A stretch of DNA of 64,000 nt from Cellvibrio sp. KY-YJ-3. Its GTDB lineage: Bacteria; Pseudomonadota; Gammaproteobacteria; Pseudomonadales; Cellvibrionaceae. Positions within the stretch are counted from its first letter, which is position 1; the number at the start of each line of letters is the position of its first letter. A program made the position numbers and the translations under genes. Shown here piece by piece: positions 61,702 to 64,000 of the stretch. The DNA is taken from assembly GCF_008806955.1 (NCBI RefSeq), contig NZ_CP031727.1, forward strand, positions 1,302,001-1,366,000, written 5' to 3'. The notes under the pieces were generated by a model. It did no database searches, had not been told where the DNA came from, and saw only the letters and a program-made list of their open reading frames with translations.

Positions 61702-63933
61702 ATGATCAACAGCCACAGCACACACAGCAAGCAAACTACAAAAAAAATCAGCACCAAAACACCACTGGCGATTGCCTGTGCCATATTGCCATTACTTGCA
61801 GCACCCAGCTGGGCAGCAAGCGAATCGGCAGCGGTAGAAGAAGTGATTGTCACCGCCGCAAAACGCGAACAGCGCCTGCAGGATTATGCCGGTGCACTCA
61901 GTGTGGTGAATAATTTTCAAGGCGTAAAAAATATTGGCGATATCGCCGCGCAAGTGCCGGGTTTAAATATTGTGGATGCCGGCCCGCGCAACCCTACCGG
62001 GTTAATTATTCGCGGCCTGCGCATGGATGAAATTGACTCCGGTGATTTGAGCGGCGATGGCTCTTTGGTGGCAAGCTACGTCGATAATATTCCGCTGCAA
62101 GGCTATTTTGTACCGCCGTCTTTCAGCCTGAAAGATCTGCAGCAAATAGAAGTGGTACGCGGCCCCCAGGGTACACTTTACGGTAATGCCTCAGTCGGCG
62201 GTTTGATTCGCTACGTGACCGCCAAACCGGATTTGGAAAAATATTCAGTACGTGCGAGCGGTGAACTGTCACAAACCAAACACAGCGACGATTTAAGTTA
62301 CGACACAGATCTGGTAGTGAACACGCCATTAATCGATAACACCCTTGGCCTGCGTTTATTGCTCGGCAAAACCGACAATGCCGGTTTTATCGACAACCCC
62401 TATTTATTAAGCGGCGCGCAAGAGGACATTAACGACGACCAAACCAAACAGGCGCGTGTTAGTTTGCTGTGGCAAGCGAGCGATAATTTCTCGCTCAATA
62501 GCAGCTATCACTATCAAAAAATAAATGTCGGTGATCGCCAAGCCGCGAATGAAAGTTTTACCGGCGACGACTACACCGCCTCCAGTCGCTACTTGCAACC
62601 CATGGAAGGTGAACTGCAATTGGCAAGCATCGACGCCACTTACGATATGGGTTTTGCCACACTCACCGCGAGTGTGAATCGCTACGATTATGCGCATAAC
62701 GAGCGTGCGGATCAGACGGATTTGTACATAGGTTTTGATCCGGATGTTGAGTATTACAACCTGTACGAGGATCTCTCTGCCTACAACGCCAGCACCATCG
62801 ATGTGGTTAAAGACAGCGCCGAATTGCGTTTGGTATCAGACAGCGACCAGCCGCTGCGTTGGTTAGTGGGCGGTTTTTACAGCCGCGATGATCTGGATGT
62901 TTACATGGGTGATTACACGCCCGGTTTTGGCGAATTTTTAGGTGCTGAATTACCCGGCGATTTGGAATACCTGGCTACCCAAACAGAAACGCTGGATGAA
63001 TATTCCGCCTACGGTGAAATCGCTTACGACCTGACCCCGCAATGGGAAGTCAGCGCCGGTACACGCTATTTTAATTACGACGATAAACTGGAAGTGTGCA
63101 CCACCGCTTTTCCCTCTGACGGCACACCCAGTTGTGAGCGCGGCGACGATAAAACCAATGACACATTGGGCAAAATTGGCACACGCTATAAATTCACCGA
63201 GCAATTAAATGTGTATGCACAATTGGCCGAAGGTTATCGTCGCGGCGGCGCCAACCTCACGCCGCCCGATGTAACCACTAATCGTTTTTATGCACCGGAT
63301 AAAGCCACCAGTGTCGAGTTGGGTTTGCGCAGCGAGTGGTTCAATCAACAATTGCAATTCAACGCCGCGGTTTTCTCCACCGAGTGGGAAGACATCCAAG
63401 TAAGCACCACCGCCGAAGATGATGGCCGCTCCATTACCGCCAACGCGGGCGAAGCGCGCTCCCAAGGTGTTGAGCTGGAAGTATTTGCACAATTACCCGG
63501 CGGCTTTAGCCTGCGCAGCAATTACACCATTATCGATGCCGAGCTAACCGAAACCGTGGAAGCTATTGACGCGTTTGACGGTGACCGTTTACCCGGTTCA
63601 CCACGCACTCAGTTCAGCGTAGCGCTGGATTATTTGCAAGCGATTGGCAGCGTGGAATGGGATGGTAGCCTGAGCTTCCAACGTATGGGCGAGGTATACA
63701 CCGCACTCAACGAAAGTTATTTTAATTATCAACAATTGGATAGTTACAACACTGCCAATGCACAGGTTGGTGTAACACTGCGTAATTGGCGCTTGGGTGC
63801 TTTTGTGAATAACATCGCCAATACCCGTGGGATTACCGGCGGCCGCGCGGATGATTTTTATGGTGACCAAGGTCAGTTCGAATACGTCACTCGCCCGCGC
63901 ACCGTTGGTCTGTCGGTGAGCTATGAGTATTAA
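61702..63933 (+). CDS. TonB-dependent receptor
   Basis: The 743-residue precursor has a long signal peptide (LAIACAILPLLAAPSWA), a TonB-box-like VEEVIVTAAKREQRLQDYAGALSV, and the plug motifs IRGLRMDEIDSGD-type and IEVVRGPQGTLYGNASVGGLIRYVT. The barrel ends TVGLSVSYEY with a terminal aromatic. No STN domain is present. It imports a large ligand through the outer membrane with TonB energy; glucan oligosaccharides are inferred from the GH5 and regulator neighbours, though siderophore-like ligands cannot be excluded. GGAG and AAGG precede the ATG. Confidence 0.92.
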   Translation: MINSHSTHSKQTTKKISTKTPLAIACAILPLLAAPSWAASESAAVEEVIVTAAKREQRLQDYAGALSVVNNFQGVKNIGDIAAQVPGLNIVDAGPRNPTGLIIRGLRMDEIDSGDLSGDGSLVASYVDNIPLQGYFVPPSFSLKDLQQIEVVRGPQGTLYGNASVGGLIRYVTAKPDLEKYSVRASGELSQTKHSDDLSYDTDLVVNTPLIDNTLGLRLLLGKTDNAGFIDNPYLLSGAQEDINDDQTKQARVSLLWQASDNFSLNSSYHYQKINVGDRQAANESFTGDDYTASSRYLQPMEGELQLASIDATYDMGFATLTASVNRYDYAHNERADQTDLYIGFDPDVEYYNLYEDLSAYNASTIDVVKDSAELRLVSDSDQPLRWLVGGFYSRDDLDVYMGDYTPGFGEFLGAELPGDLEYLATQTETLDEYSAYGEIAYDLTPQWEVSAGTRYFNYDDKLEVCTTAFPSDGTPSCERGDDKTNDTLGKIGTRYKFTEQLNVYAQLAEGYRRGGANLTPPDVTTNRFYAPDKATSVELGLRSEWFNQQLQFNAAVFSTEWEDIQVSTTAEDDGRSITANAGEARSQGVELEVFAQLPGGFSLRSNYTIIDAELTETVEAIDAFDGDRLPGSPRTQFSVALDYLQAIGSVEWDGSLSFQRMGEVYTALNESYFNYQQLDSYNTANAQVGVTLRNWRLGAFVNNIANTRGITGGRADDFYGDQGQFEYVTRPRTVGLSVSYEY

Positions 63934-64000
63934 CAATTAATAGTACCCTTATTTAAATAATCACGCGGTATCGTTTCAGTCGCTTTCCGGGAAGAGGGCG

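Noticed and set aside
1-64000. CRISPR arrays, tRNA, rRNA, prophage or insertion-sequence transposases
   Set aside because: No regularly spaced direct repeats, cloverleaf genes, phage structural genes or transposase motifs were recognised on either strand.

Overview
The window looks like a chromosomal segment of a polysaccharide-degrading gammaproteobacterium of the Cellvibrionaceae (Cellvibrio or a close relative). This rests on the gene content: a GH5 mannanase carrying CBM10 and CBM2 modules joined by poly-serine linkers, GH5/GH30 glycosidases with CBM6 modules, several TonB-dependent receptors, and Pseudomonas-like gene orders (yrfG / nudE-cysQ; argH / algZ-algR). I saw no rRNA, tRNA, CRISPR array, transposase or prophage.

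Layout. 1-7.2 kb: housekeeping and accessory genes (DUF3301 protein, Nudix hydrolase, secreted protein, AhpD-like protein with an AraC regulator, hexapeptide acyltransferase, methyltransferase, MipA-like porin, RNA helicase dbpA). 7.2-17.1 kb: a small inverted-repeat element, a gluconate-type permease, hslO, hslR, yrfG, nudE-cysQ, a GAF-GGDEF-EAL protein and moaAB. 17.1-23.2 kb: a nitrite-assimilation operon (cobA-nirB-nirD) behind a near-consensus sigma-54 promoter, followed by a separately transcribed sensor kinase that has lost its phospho-acceptor histidine. 23.2-34.9 kb: AraC regulator, SnoaL-like protein under a MerR-type promoter, AlkC/AlkD-like protein, class I adenylate cyclase coupled to a hybrid histidine kinase, argH, and the AlgZ/AlgR-type two-component pair.

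35.0-45.5 kb is a candidate mannan-utilisation locus: a GH5_8-like mannanase, a DUF6445 protein, a SapC-like protein, a flavin-dependent halogenase homologue, a large TonB-dependent receptor with an STN signalling domain, and a FecR/FecI anti-sigma/sigma pair. Near-identical LacI-type operator sequences lie upstream of both the mannanase and the receptor. The receptor reading frame contains a second signal peptide behind a strong internal ribosome-binding site.

45.6-53 kb holds OmpW, a DUF1993 protein, a BLUF photoreceptor, a lipoprotein methyltransferase, a GH30 and a GH5 glycosidase. 54.0-56.3 kb is an integrase-less integron cassette array: two complete attC-like sites and two damaged ones separate short genes of unknown function, and the R''/R' core boxes match cassette by cassette. 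56.8-64 kb holds an AraC/GyrI-like regulator and a second glucan locus: a secreted GH5 with two CBM6 modules, a seven-helix membrane AraC regulator and a TonB-dependent receptor.

The most interesting items are the FecIR / dual-signal-peptide receptor / halogenase / SapC / DUF6445 / mannanase locus and the cassette array.
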